Assembly (NCBI GenBank): GCA_016703025.1 | Contig: JADJCV010000004.1 | Location: 310,001-374,000, forward strand | Length of the DNA: 64,000 bases | Source of the DNA: Candidatus Avedoeria danica | GTDB lineage: Bacteria; Chloroflexota; Anaerolineae; Epilineales; Epilineaceae | Direction: 5' to 3' | In this document: in pieces, positions 34,594-42,736 of the stretch | Numbering within the stretch: position 1 is the first letter of the stretch | How the letters are laid out: each line of letters starts with the position of its first letter | Notes under the pieces: model-generated | Told to the model about the DNA's origin: nothing | Seen by the model: the letters and a program-made list of their open reading frames with translations, nothing else | Database searches by the model: none | Translations under genes and position numbers: made by a program

Positions 34594-35346
34594 TCAGTTG
34601 TAGATGATGTCTACCTGCGGTCCGCTGGCGCCCGCGCACGAGTAGGTGCACTCGAATGCACCATTGTCTGTCACGCCAAACGACTGGCTGATCGGACTTA
34701 CAGCCGTGCTCTCAGAACACAGGAGTCCGTTAATCTGGTTGCCATCATCGACGCTCGTAGTCACGTACTCTACGCGCGTCAGATATCCGTTCACGCCCGG
34801 ATTGCAGGAGATGCTGCTGAACATTCCATTGATCTTCAGCACGTCAACAACCAGTTCGTACCCCCAACTGTTGTCAACGCTCATCCCGCTGCCGCAGCCG
34901 TACGTGGCACAGACGGTAACGCCATAGATCGGCCCATTCGTCGGGTTGCAGCCCGTGCAGGATGCCGACCAGCTATCGGTGGAGTCGGACCAGTCAACAT
35001 CGACGGACACAGATGCCGAGTTCGTCTGTTGGCACTGGCAGGCGAGTGGATTCGCCAGCAGCGAGTCCCAGTAAGCCGTGATCGACCACGTCTCTCCGGT
35101 GTCCGGCTCCACCGCTACGACGTCATCGTCGTCGATCTGGTCGTAGTGGATGACATCGATCGCGGACACTTGGCGGTTGAAGTTGACGCAGTCATTGCGT
35201 CCACAGGTCTGCGCATACGCCGCCTGCGGTGCCAGCGCCGCCATCACGGCCGCGGCCACCGCCGCAAGGCCAACACGAACGCGGATGGGAATCAGCCGAC
35301 GCGACGTGCGTCCGATCGGGTTGGGGGATACAAAGGTAATCGACAT
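34594..35346 (-). CDS. Partner D: small Cys-rich secreted protein of the array
   Basis: A 250-residue exported protein, same unknown family as partners A to C. ATG 35346 with AGGAGG. The n-region MSITFVSPNPIGRTSRRLIP lacks the C-runs of partners B and C, so no slippage site here. Mature part begins QTCGRNDCVNFNRQVSAIDV and keeps SASCTGCN, CATYGCGSGMS and FECTYSCAG, ending GPQVDIIYN. Nearest relative is partner A. It is transcribed from its own promoter just downstream of copy E and followed by copy D. Confidence 0.85.
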   Translation of the reverse strand: MSITFVSPNPIGRTSRRLIPIRVRVGLAAVAAAVMAALAPQAAYAQTCGRNDCVNFNRQVSAIDVIHYDQIDDDDVVAVEPDTGETWSITAYWDSLLANPLACQCQQTNSASVSVDVDWSDSTDSWSASCTGCNPTNGPIYGVTVCATYGCGSGMSVDNSWGYELVVDVLKINGMFSSISCNPGVNGYLTRVEYVTTSVDDGNQINGLLCSESTAVSPISQSFGVTDNGAFECTYSCAGASGPQVDIIYN

Positions 35347-35460
35347 AATCCAGTACCTCCTGATAGGACAGCCTGATTGGGGGCAGGCCGCCCGGCGGGT
35401 TGCCGGAGGCGTGTACTTTGCCGTCACGGCGGTGGGGGATCCCGCGGGGATGGATGGACG
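35347..35460 (-). promoter_or_regulatory. Conserved leader of partner D
   Basis: Contains the same GGCAAAGTACACGCC block and CCGGC-AACCC-GCCGG hairpin although the DNA further upstream has diverged from units A to C. Confidence 0.65.
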
Positions 35461-35466
35461 GAGGGA

Positions 35467-35495
35467 AGCCTACAGGCACTCGGCGCGGGTGTCAA
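35467..35495 (-). promoter_or_regulatory. Sigma-70-type promoter of cassette D
   Basis: TTGACA, 17-nt spacer, TAGGCT. Spacer sequence is unrelated to units A to C, but elements and spacing are kept. Confidence 0.75.
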
Positions 35496-35728
35496 TAGGT
35501 GCATGCGTTGTTGAACTGTGGAATCCAATGAATAATTTACAATTCCTTCTCGACATCCGCACAGTTGACGACGCTTTGAACTGCACAGAGTGCACGACAC
35601 TCAGGCGCGAAAGGACATCTGACTGACTAGGTTCTCTTCAACTCTATCGAAGTTACAGTTCGCATGCCTGTAACACTCGCGTGCAATCTGTCGCACATTG
35701 ATCGCGCCGCAGTTCCACCGCGTGTCTC
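35496..35728. other. Low-GC spacer downstream of copy E, no gene seen
   Basis: This stretch is much richer in A+T than its surroundings and does not match the spacer shared by units A to C. No open frame of interest or convincing hairpin was found. Confidence 0.5.
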
Positions 35729-37717
35729 TTACCGCCGCCCCCAAAACGCCCCCGCCGGACAAGGCAACCGCACCGCGATCGAGCTGTAAATCCCCGCCAA
35801 CGCCTCCGCATCCGGCGCCACGAACGCATCCGCCGGCCGGCTAGCGATCGCCCGCAGCGCGTCCACGTCCAGGTCGTACCCGACGCCCACGGTGAACACC
35901 GTCACGCCCGCCGCCTTGGCGCGCGCCGCCTCCGCCACCGCCACGTCCGCCGGCACCGGGTTCGCGCGGCCGTCCGTGAGGACGATCATCGCCGCGGCGT
36001 TCTCGGCCCTGCGCCGCGCCGGGTCGGCGAGCGCTTCGGCGGCGACGGCGACGGCGCGGTCGAGGCGGGTGAGGGATGCCGTGGTGATGGAGGCGAGCGC
36101 GGCGTCGAGGGCGGCGCGGTCATCGGTCAGCGGCTGGAGGAGCCAGGCGTCGCTGTTGAACGTGACGATCGCGGCCTGATCGCCCTCGGCCAGCCGGAGC
36201 GTGCCGAGGAACGTGCGGGCGGCGTCGACGGCGGCGGCGAGCTTCGTGCGGCCGGCGGCGGTGGGCTCGGTCATGGACGACGAGGCGTCGATGGCGAGGG
36301 CGATGTCGACGTGGCGTTGGGAGGGGGTGCAGGATTCGGAGAGGGCGAGGGGGAGGTAGATGGGGGCGGGGAGGGGCGTGGGGGTGGCGGTGGGGGAAGG
36401 AGTGGCGGTCGGGAAGGGCGTTGGGGTGGCGGTGGCGAGGGGGGACGGCGTGGGCGGGGCGGTGAGCGTGGGGGTGGGGGACGCGGTGGGGGTGGGCGTT
36501 GGGGAGGGCGGGGGGGTGAGGAGGCCGTTGGCGGTCCAGATGTCGTTGGGGAGGTTTCCGTTCTCGGTACATGCAGTCAGATAGCGTTCAATCTCAAGGT
36601 CCCGCCCGTCGTCTCGCACGTCGATGACGACAAACTCGGCGTCATCATGATCGGTAGCGGCGATGATGTGTGTTCCTCGTGAGGACCATGCGACCGAGAA
36701 AAGGGGTCCGGCGGCCGCGGATTCGACCACGCTCAATCCTTGCTTTGCAGCGTTGCTCGGCGGATCAATCGCGATCCGTCCAACTTCGCTAGCCGTCGAG
36801 TCGGCCATTAGACGATAGACGACCACTAGATCCATAGCATGTACGGCTAGTAGTCCGGAATTGATCGGGCCGGCATTGATAGATACGCCATCCACAAAAC
36901 GTAGATCAGATGACAGCGGGACAACTACTGATTTGCGCGTTGCCACGTCAATCATGGCGATGCTCGGGGATAGCATCCGATTGACGATGATACGTCGCCC
37001 GTCGGCCATGATCGTCGCATGCATTGCTCCGATTGCCGCCTTCCCTCCATACGGACGACTATATCCTGACACCGCAGTCGGATACGGGATGGGAGGCTCC
37101 GCCCACTTCATCGTACTCGTGTCAATGACTCCAACACTGCCATTGGATTGAACAATTGCCGTAAATCGTGAATCCGCAGTTCGAAGGAACTCAATCGGCA
37201 AAGATGCGATGGCCATGCGCCCGAGTTGTAGTGCAAGAGCATCTCGATTCGCGATAGCCGCGGGTAACGTGATGCGAGCAACAAAGTAGGGCGACCTTGG
37301 GACAAGAATGCTTGCACCATCGTTGAGATCATAGCCAGCCTCGGCGACCAAGAGCGTTGAATCGCGCAGGAATGCAATGCCTCCCATCGTGCCAAACTTG
37401 TTGCCGCGAATCCGCCCCGTTGAGAAGCCTCCTCGACTGCCATCAACGGCCGTGAGGGCGATGAGTGCTGGCGTGCAATCCGGTGGATTGGGTTCGCGAA
37501 AGCTCACTGCGCAGCTATTGCTCAACGTGCTAATCATCACCGACGCATCATCTCGAACTGCCAGTCTACCCGGAGACACGAGGGTGTCGCTACTCTGAAT
37601 TCGTGAACCGTCCACTATGTTGAATACCGAGATTGCATCACATCCGGCTGAGTCCATTGCCAGATCTTCCGTGACGACTACCAGGTCCTCAAGTTGGACT
37701 TCGGTCTGAGCCCCCAC
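35729..37717 (-). CDS. Propeller-VWA protein, copy E, signal peptide interrupted by an in-frame TGA
   Basis: A 662-residue open frame from GTG 37717. It begins at VGAQT, exactly where siblings have the signal-peptide cleavage site. Upstream in the same frame lies a hydrophobic stretch WLSVTLIATMALRLL, then TGA (37729-37727), then PERVGAQTE, so the signal peptide appears broken by a nonsense codon and the protein would stay in the cytosol if made. The propeller half is the most divergent of the five. The linker, IYLPLALSESC and VWA (DASSSM, TDGRANP, FWGRR) are standard, and the VWA DNA is nearly identical to distant copy A. First in the array and the only copy without a partner gene directly upstream. 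Confidence 0.75.
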   Translation of the reverse strand: MGAQTEVQLEDLVVVTEDLAMDSAGCDAISVFNIVDGSRIQSSDTLVSPGRLAVRDDASVMISTLSNSCAVSFREPNPPDCTPALIALTAVDGSRGGFSTGRIRGNKFGTMGGIAFLRDSTLLVAEAGYDLNDGASILVPRSPYFVARITLPAAIANRDALALQLGRMAIASLPIEFLRTADSRFTAIVQSNGSVGVIDTSTMKWAEPPIPYPTAVSGYSRPYGGKAAIGAMHATIMADGRRIIVNRMLSPSIAMIDVATRKSVVVPLSSDLRFVDGVSINAGPINSGLLAVHAMDLVVVYRLMADSTASEVGRIAIDPPSNAAKQGLSVVESAAAGPLFSVAWSSRGTHIIAATDHDDAEFVVIDVRDDGRDLEIERYLTACTENGNLPNDIWTANGLLTPPPSPTPTPTASPTPTLTAPPTPSPLATATPTPFPTATPSPTATPTPLPAPIYLPLALSESCTPSQRHVDIALAIDASSSMTEPTAAGRTKLAAAVDAARTFLGTLRLAEGDQAAIVTFNSDAWLLQPLTDDRAALDAALASITTASLTRLDRAVAVAAEALADPARRRAENAAAMIVLTDGRANPVPADVAVAEAARAKAAGVTVFTVGVGYDLDVDALRAIASRPADAFVAPDAEALAGIYSSIAVRLPCPAGAFWGRR

Positions 37718-38114
37718 CCGTTCAGGTCATAGAAGCCGGAGCGCCATGGTGGCAATCAAGGTGACGGAGAGCCACTCGGCCCCGCGAGCGGGTCGGGCGC
37801 AGAAGTGACGATGGCCAGTGGGCGACCATCGCGCGAGAGACGAGCGCCCGGAGGCTTCAGCCTCCGGGCGGTCGTCGGTTGCGCGGGGACCTGCCCGTTT
37901 ACCCCGCTTCCCACGCCGTCGCACGCCCCGCCACACACCGTGTACTTCGTGTCACACGCCAGTGCACACCGCGTCACACGCCAGTAGACTTCGCGTCACA
38001 CGCCAGTGCATCTGCCGCCGCACGCCCGCGCGCTTCGAGACACACGCCACCCGGCCCTTCGTTCCACGCTGTGCGGGTTGGAGGACAAACACGGTCTGCG
38101 TCGGCGCACCGCAC
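37718..38114. repeat. Gene-free spacer with a strong palindrome and three 22-bp direct repeats
   Basis: CGCCCGGAGGCT (37845-37856) and AGCCTCCGGGCG (37859-37870) form a perfect 12-bp inverted repeat with a 2-nt gap. Three 22-bp units with the core GTCACACGCCAGT lie at 37948, 37970 and 37992. The stretch separates the array from the 38115 gene's stop; no gene is visible apart from the decayed copy E signal region near its left end. Confidence 0.65.
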
Positions 38115-41100
38115 CTACCGGCAGACCAGCCCCTCCGACAAGCTCTCGTACAGCGCGATGAGCTCCGCCGCCCCCGCCGCCGCGTGGTACGCTTCCGCCG
38201 CCGCCACCAGCGTCCGCAGGAACGGCGCGTCCACGTCCGCGCCGAGGCCGACGACGTGGAGCTGTGCGCCGGAAGCGCGGACGCGTTCTGCGGCAGCGAC
38301 GACCGGGGCCAGCTCGCCGTTCTGGCGGCCGTCCGTCAGGAGCACGACCGCCGTGCGGGCGTCCGGACGGGCGGCGCCCAGCGCGACGAGCGCGGCGTCG
38401 AGGCCGCGGTCCAGGCGCGTGCCGGGGTCGGTTTCGGCGCCGGCGAGGGCCACGCGCAGCGCGTTCGCGTCGTCCGTGAGCGGGACGATCACGCGGGCGG
38501 CATCGTCGAACGCCACAATCGCGGCGCGGTCCGTCGTCGCGGCGTCGCCGGTCAGCCAGAGCTGGTCCACGAACGCGCGCGCGGCGGCGACGGCGGCGGC
38601 CAGCTTGGTGACGGACGCGCCGGCGCCGGCCGGCTCCGTCATGCTTTGAGACGTGTCGATCGCCAGCACGACGTCCAGCGGTCGGGCGCGGCGCGTGCAG
38701 GCCTCGCGGACGGCGAATGGCAGGTAGATCGCCCGCGGCGCGAAGACCGTGACCTCGGGAACGGGGAAGACGATCCGGCCGGCGGCGCCGACGCCGTCCA
38801 CCACATCGGCGACGGCATCGACGTTCGTCGGACGCACGCCCACCTGTTGCGGCACGACGCGGAACGTGAGGACGGGCCGGCCGCCGGCGATGACGTCGGC
38901 GATCCGCCACGTCAACGTCCGCGCCGCGCCGTCGTACGTGGCCGGCGGCACCGCGGACCCCGCCACGTAGCGCATGTCGTCCGGCAGCCGGTCGACGATC
39001 GTCGCCTGGCTGAGCAGGAGCGGCGGCACGATCGGCGGGCTCGCGCCCTCGGCGACGGCGCCGATGAGCGCCGCCGCCTCGTCCGGCGACGGCTCGAACG
39101 CGAACTGCGTGCTGCGGCTGCGGAGCTCGTCGACGAACGTCCCGTCCGGCGCGTCCTCGCCGTTGTCGAAGATGAACGCCGTCAGCGTCACGCCCTCCGC
39201 GGCCATCCGTGCCAGCGCCGCGGACGACTGATCGTACGGCACGCCGTCCGTGACGAGGAGAATCGCCTGCGGGACGCCGGGCCGGCGGGCAGCCGCCAGC
39301 ACGTCGAGCGTGGCGGCGAGCGCATCGCCCGGGCGGGTGTCGCCCGCTGCCTGCAGCGTCCCGACGGCGCGCGCCACGCTCGGCAGGTCGCGCGTGAGCG
39401 GCGACAGGACGGCCGGCACTTCGCTGAACGCCACGAGGCTCACCTCGGTCGTGGCAGGGTCGAGCGCGCCGAGCGTTGCCCAGACGGCCTCTTGGGCGCG
39501 GGCGATCGTGTAGCCCCAGCCCATCGAGCGCGAGCGGTCGAATACGATGGCCAGCTGGAGCGGGCCGCGCGCGGCCGGGCAGTTGCCGGCCATCGTCAGC
39601 GTGATGGTAACCTCGCCGCCAAGGGGCACGCGGGCCGGCTGGGCGGTCTTGTCGCGCGAGAGCGCGCACGCCGTGTTCGGTCGCACCACGGGTGGCACGT
39701 CGGCGTCGGGCGCGTACACCCAGATGCCGCCGCCCTGGTGCGTGTCGCCCCGCCCGTTGGGGGCCAGCCGCTGCCACGTGACGTGCACGCGGCCGCCATC
39801 GTCCACCGCCAAGTCGGTCGGCACGGCGCCCTCGCCGGGCAGGGACCACGTGTCCGATACGGTGCCGTCCGCTGAGAAGCGCGTGACCCAGCCACCGTGG
39901 CCGAGGACGTAGACCGAGCCGTCCGGCCCGAGCGCGAGCGCATCGGGCGTGTCGTAGGACTTGAACCGGCCGAGCAACGCGCCGGCCACCGTCCGCCGCT
40001 CGACGAGCCGCGCGCCGCGCAGCGCCAGCGCGACGACGCCGCCCCGCACGTCGATGTCGACCGCGCTCGCGACGGCGCCGGCGGCCGCCGGGTCCGCCGT
40101 CGGATCCGCGGTCGATGCGCCGCCGAGCTGCCAGTGCGCCACGTGCGCGCCGGCCGGGTCGACGACGACGACGCCCGCCGCGGCCGCATCGAGCGCCGCG
40201 ACATGGTTCGCGTCCGCCCCGACGGCCAGGAGCGACGTCCCGACGGACGCACCCCACAGGCCGCGCGGGCAGTAGCGCCAGCCCGGGAAGGCGTCGTTCG
40301 GACGCTGGACGATGCATACGTCGTCGACGAGATAGACGGGCGGACCGGCGGCCGGCGGCGCAGCGTCCCGCCCGAGCGCGACGTCGCGCGCCCAGTCCGC
40401 CTGCCGCCCGCCGGCGCAGTGGCCCAGCTGGTCCGTCAGCGCGCCGGCGGCCGTCCAGCGCTGGATGGACTGGATCGGCCGCGCGCCCGCCGGCGGCACG
40501 GCCATCGACGGGACGTCCGTGAAGCCTTCCGTGCGGTCCGCGAGCGGGGCGAACAGATCCTGCAGGACGGCGACGTCCGTGCCGGCCGCCACGCGCCGCG
40601 GCGCGATCGGGCCGGCGAGGGCCGGCTCGTCGAGCGCGCCGGCGAGGCGCCACGGGGCCTCGGGCCGCTGGCGCAGCGTGTCGATCCAAAGGACGCCCTG
40701 CCACGTGCAGTGGTCCAGCGCGGCGGCGACGGCGTCCGGGCCGAGCACCGCCACGTGCGGCTCGCCCGTCCAGCCGGGTCCGACGACGCGCGTCAGCGGC
40801 GTGTCCTCGCCCTCGATGTGCACCCGCCCGTAGCCCGTGATGACGGCCAGCCCTTCGCCCGCCCCGACGTCGATGCCGCCGTCGAACGGGATGACCCGTT
40901 GCCGGCTCAGATCGGGTGCGAAGACGATGACGCCGCTGACGGGCTCGGTCGGCGCCTGGGCAACCCCGTCGGGTGCGTCGTCAGGCGCTGTGTCGACGGC
41001 TGTGCCCAGCGTTGTGTCGGGCGCTGCGTCGACAACGTTCGATGGCCGTCCCTCGCCGAACACGCCGCTCGGACCGGGCGGCAGCGGCCGGCCGCCGCCG

Positions 41101-41786
41101 CCGCCGCCGCCGCTGCGGGGCGGCGGCGGGATCGTGTGGAGCACGTGGACGGTCCCGTCCGGCGCGATGTCGACGCGCTGCGGCAGGACCATCATCGGAT
41201 CGCGCAGGCTGCTGACGTAGCCGCCGTCCGGCGTGTAGATGTCGACCGCCGGCTCCAGCTCGTTCAGCCGATAGGCCTCGGTCGGGCGCGTCAGGAACAG
41301 CCGGCCGTCGGGGTGGGCCGCAATGTCGCGGTAGCGCTCGTCGAGCGACATCTGGGCGCGGACCGCGCCGTCCACCGCCAGGCGGTCGATGCGCGCCAGC
41401 GGGCGGCAGTTGGGGCACGAAGACAGGACGACGAGCGTGCCGTCCGGGGCAAAGTCGATCGCCAGCAGGCTGCGATCGGCCGCGTCCGGCACGCGCCACA
41501 CGGTCCGCGGCGTGCCGCCGGCAACGACGTGGACGGCGGCGTTCACCGCGTCCAGCACGTAGAGGGTGCTGTCCGGCGCGGCGGCGATGTCCGTGGCGTT
41601 GCCGTAGCGTCCCGCCGTGAGGTGCCACGGCTCAGCCGTGCGGGTGGCGATCAGCCGGTGGTGACCGCTCGGGACGACGGTCTGGCCGCTGGCCGGCTCG
41701 TTGGGCGCGAGGAGCGCGGCGAAGAGCGTCGCGACGCACAGCCTCGTCACGAACCGCGGCTTCGCGCTCCTCGCGCCGGCGCTCAC
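38115..41786 (-). CDS. Giant secreted propeller protein with two VWA domains
   Basis: About 1223 residues. The GTG start at 41786 overlaps the TGA of the zinc-ribbon gene (GTGA). Signal peptide (LCVATLFAALLAPNEPASGQ). Residues ~40-790 are NHL/YVTN-like propeller sequence (ATDIAAAPDSTLYVLDAVN, ALALGPDGSVYVLGHGGWV) with a Gly/Pro insert. Then an Ig-like segment bounded by Cys (TACALSRDKTA to AGNC), a first VWA (VFDRSRSM), a DUF11-like sandwich, IYLPFAVREAC and a second VWA (AIDTSQSM, TDGRQNG), ending LSEGLVCR. A Cys just before the second VWA and one at its end suggest a disulfide staple. Third gene of the sufE-like operon. Extracellular binding role inferred. Confidence 0.88.
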   Translation of the reverse strand: MSAGARSAKPRFVTRLCVATLFAALLAPNEPASGQTVVPSGHHRLIATRTAEPWHLTAGRYGNATDIAAAPDSTLYVLDAVNAAVHVVAGGTPRTVWRVPDAADRSLLAIDFAPDGTLVVLSSCPNCRPLARIDRLAVDGAVRAQMSLDERYRDIAAHPDGRLFLTRPTEAYRLNELEPAVDIYTPDGGYVSSLRDPMMVLPQRVDIAPDGTVHVLHTIPPPPRSGGGGGGGRPLPPGPSGVFGEGRPSNVVDAAPDTTLGTAVDTAPDDAPDGVAQAPTEPVSGVIVFAPDLSRQRVIPFDGGIDVGAGEGLAVITGYGRVHIEGEDTPLTRVVGPGWTGEPHVAVLGPDAVAAALDHCTWQGVLWIDTLRQRPEAPWRLAGALDEPALAGPIAPRRVAAGTDVAVLQDLFAPLADRTEGFTDVPSMAVPPAGARPIQSIQRWTAAGALTDQLGHCAGGRQADWARDVALGRDAAPPAAGPPVYLVDDVCIVQRPNDAFPGWRYCPRGLWGASVGTSLLAVGADANHVAALDAAAAGVVVVDPAGAHVAHWQLGGASTADPTADPAAAGAVASAVDIDVRGGVVALALRGARLVERRTVAGALLGRFKSYDTPDALALGPDGSVYVLGHGGWVTRFSADGTVSDTWSLPGEGAVPTDLAVDDGGRVHVTWQRLAPNGRGDTHQGGGIWVYAPDADVPPVVRPNTACALSRDKTAQPARVPLGGEVTITLTMAGNCPAARGPLQLAIVFDRSRSMGWGYTIARAQEAVWATLGALDPATTEVSLVAFSEVPAVLSPLTRDLPSVARAVGTLQAAGDTRPGDALAATLDVLAAARRPGVPQAILLVTDGVPYDQSSAALARMAAEGVTLTAFIFDNGEDAPDGTFVDELRSRSTQFAFEPSPDEAAALIGAVAEGASPPIVPPLLLSQATIVDRLPDDMRYVAGSAVPPATYDGAARTLTWRIADVIAGGRPVLTFRVVPQQVGVRPTNVDAVADVVDGVGAAGRIVFPVPEVTVFAPRAIYLPFAVREACTRRARPLDVVLAIDTSQSMTEPAGAGASVTKLAAAVAAARAFVDQLWLTGDAATTDRAAIVAFDDAARVIVPLTDDANALRVALAGAETDPGTRLDRGLDAALVALGAARPDARTAVVLLTDGRQNGELAPVVAAAERVRASGAQLHVVGLGADVDAPFLRTLVAAAEAYHAAAGAAELIALYESLSEGLVCR

Positions 41787-42736
41787 TCCGAGGCGTCCCG
41801 CGGCTCGCTCGGCGCGACGCCGCCGCGGCCGCCGAACGTGGCCAGCCAACCCTCCATCGTCAGGCGGGCCTGGCGGCGGGGGAACTCGATCTGATCGGCC
41901 GAGATCTCGAGCAGCTCGAGGTCGCTCTGCGGGATCTCGTCGAGCATGGACAGCCACGTCGCGACGTCGTCGACCTCGTCGAGCGTGTGCTGGCGCCAGA
42001 TCGCCCAGCGCTCATCGGCCACCTCGTCGGGCGAGGCGACGCGGTCGACGAAGATGTGCGTTCGGCGGGCACCGTTCGGGCGGATGCCGTCCGCTCGCAA
42101 GCTGTCCGGTCGCAGGCTGTCCGGTCGCAGGCTGTCCGGTCGCAAGTTCTCGGGGCGACTGCCGTCGGGGCGATTGCCGTCCTTGCGCACGCCGTTCGCG
42201 CGACCGCTGCGCTTGCTGGGCACGACGGTGATGATCCGGTCGCAGTGGTTGCAGTAGCCGCAGTCGACGGCCTCGTCGACGTCCTCGAGGGCGGGGTGGC
42301 GCGTCGCGACGGGTGCGGCGCACCAGCCGCAGTGGACGACCGTCACGTGGCAGCAGCCGCAGCTGGCCACGCCCGTCAGGAGAACCTCGAGGTCGGCGCA
42401 GCGGTCGTAATCGGATGGTCCGGCAACGAGCCGGCCGCCGGGCTCGAGCGTGACATAGATATAGCCTTCGCCAGGCGTGTTCGAGACGGCAGGCACACCG
42501 TCCTCGGCGCCGGTCGCGTCGGCATCCACGTCGTCCGCCTCGTCCACATAGCACGTGGCGCAGCGCCCGAGCCGAAGGCCGTGGCCCCGGCACTCGACGT
42601 CCGCCAGGTCGTCCGCCGTCCACTCGACGTTGATCACGCGGCCGCACCGGACGCAGCGAACACCGGCCTGGTGCCGACCGGAGAGCGTCTCGTGGTAGAC
42701 GATCTCGCCGCCGCGCAGCCGTTTGGCGGCGCTCAC
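41783..42736 (-). CDS. Zinc-ribbon-type Cys-rich protein with RPDSL repeats, unknown function
   Basis: About 317 residues, no signal peptide, family not recognised. GTG 42736 overlaps the stop of the sufE-like gene (TGGTGAGC), so translation is coupled. Cys pairs in the first ~150 residues (VRCVRCGRV, GRCATC, CGCCHV with HCGWC, CGYCNHC) look like two or three zinc ribbons. A middle stretch repeats RPDSL/RPDGS about six times in register with a 15-bp DNA repeat. The C-terminal ~90 residues are acidic and helical (DEVADERWAIWRQHTLDEVD). Perhaps a metal-binding or nucleic-acid-binding accessory factor; nothing more can be said. Confidence 0.75.
   Translation of the reverse strand: MSAAKRLRGGEIVYHETLSGRHQAGVRCVRCGRVINVEWTADDLADVECRGHGLRLGRCATCYVDEADDVDADATGAEDGVPAVSNTPGEGYIYVTLEPGGRLVAGPSDYDRCADLEVLLTGVASCGCCHVTVVHCGWCAAPVATRHPALEDVDEAVDCGYCNHCDRIITVVPSKRSGRANGVRKDGNRPDGSRPENLRPDSLRPDSLRPDSLRADGIRPNGARRTHIFVDRVASPDEVADERWAIWRQHTLDEVDDVATWLSMLDEIPQSDLELLEISADQIEFPRRQARLTMEGWLATFGGRGGVAPSEPRDASE
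42097..42186. repeat. 15-bp tandem repeats inside the zinc-ribbon gene
   Basis: Three near-identical units of GCAGGCTGTCCGGTC at 42097, 42112 and 42127, followed by about three degenerate ones. In frame, each encodes RPDSL or a variant. Confidence 0.8.

Larger units (their letters stand above)
22450..37717 (-). repeat. Tandem array of propeller-VWA genes and partner genes, period about 3.3 kb
   Basis: Stops of the five large genes lie at 22450, 25737, 29047, 32333 and 35729, a spacing of 3287, 3310, 3286 and 3396 bases. Transcription order on the minus strand: E, partner D, D, partner C, C, partner B, B, partner A, A. The last ~600 bases of each large gene are nearly identical between copies. 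The spacers and promoters of units A to C are also nearly identical, while the propeller parts are divergent. No transposase or integrase is visible in or beside the array. Confidence 0.9.

Noticed and set aside
22450..37717. Mobile element as the cause of the array
   Set aside because: No transposase, integrase, terminal inverted repeats or target duplications seen; tandem duplication is sufficient.
37948..38013. CRISPR array
   Set aside because: Only three 22-bp direct repeats with no spacers between them, and no cas genes in the window.
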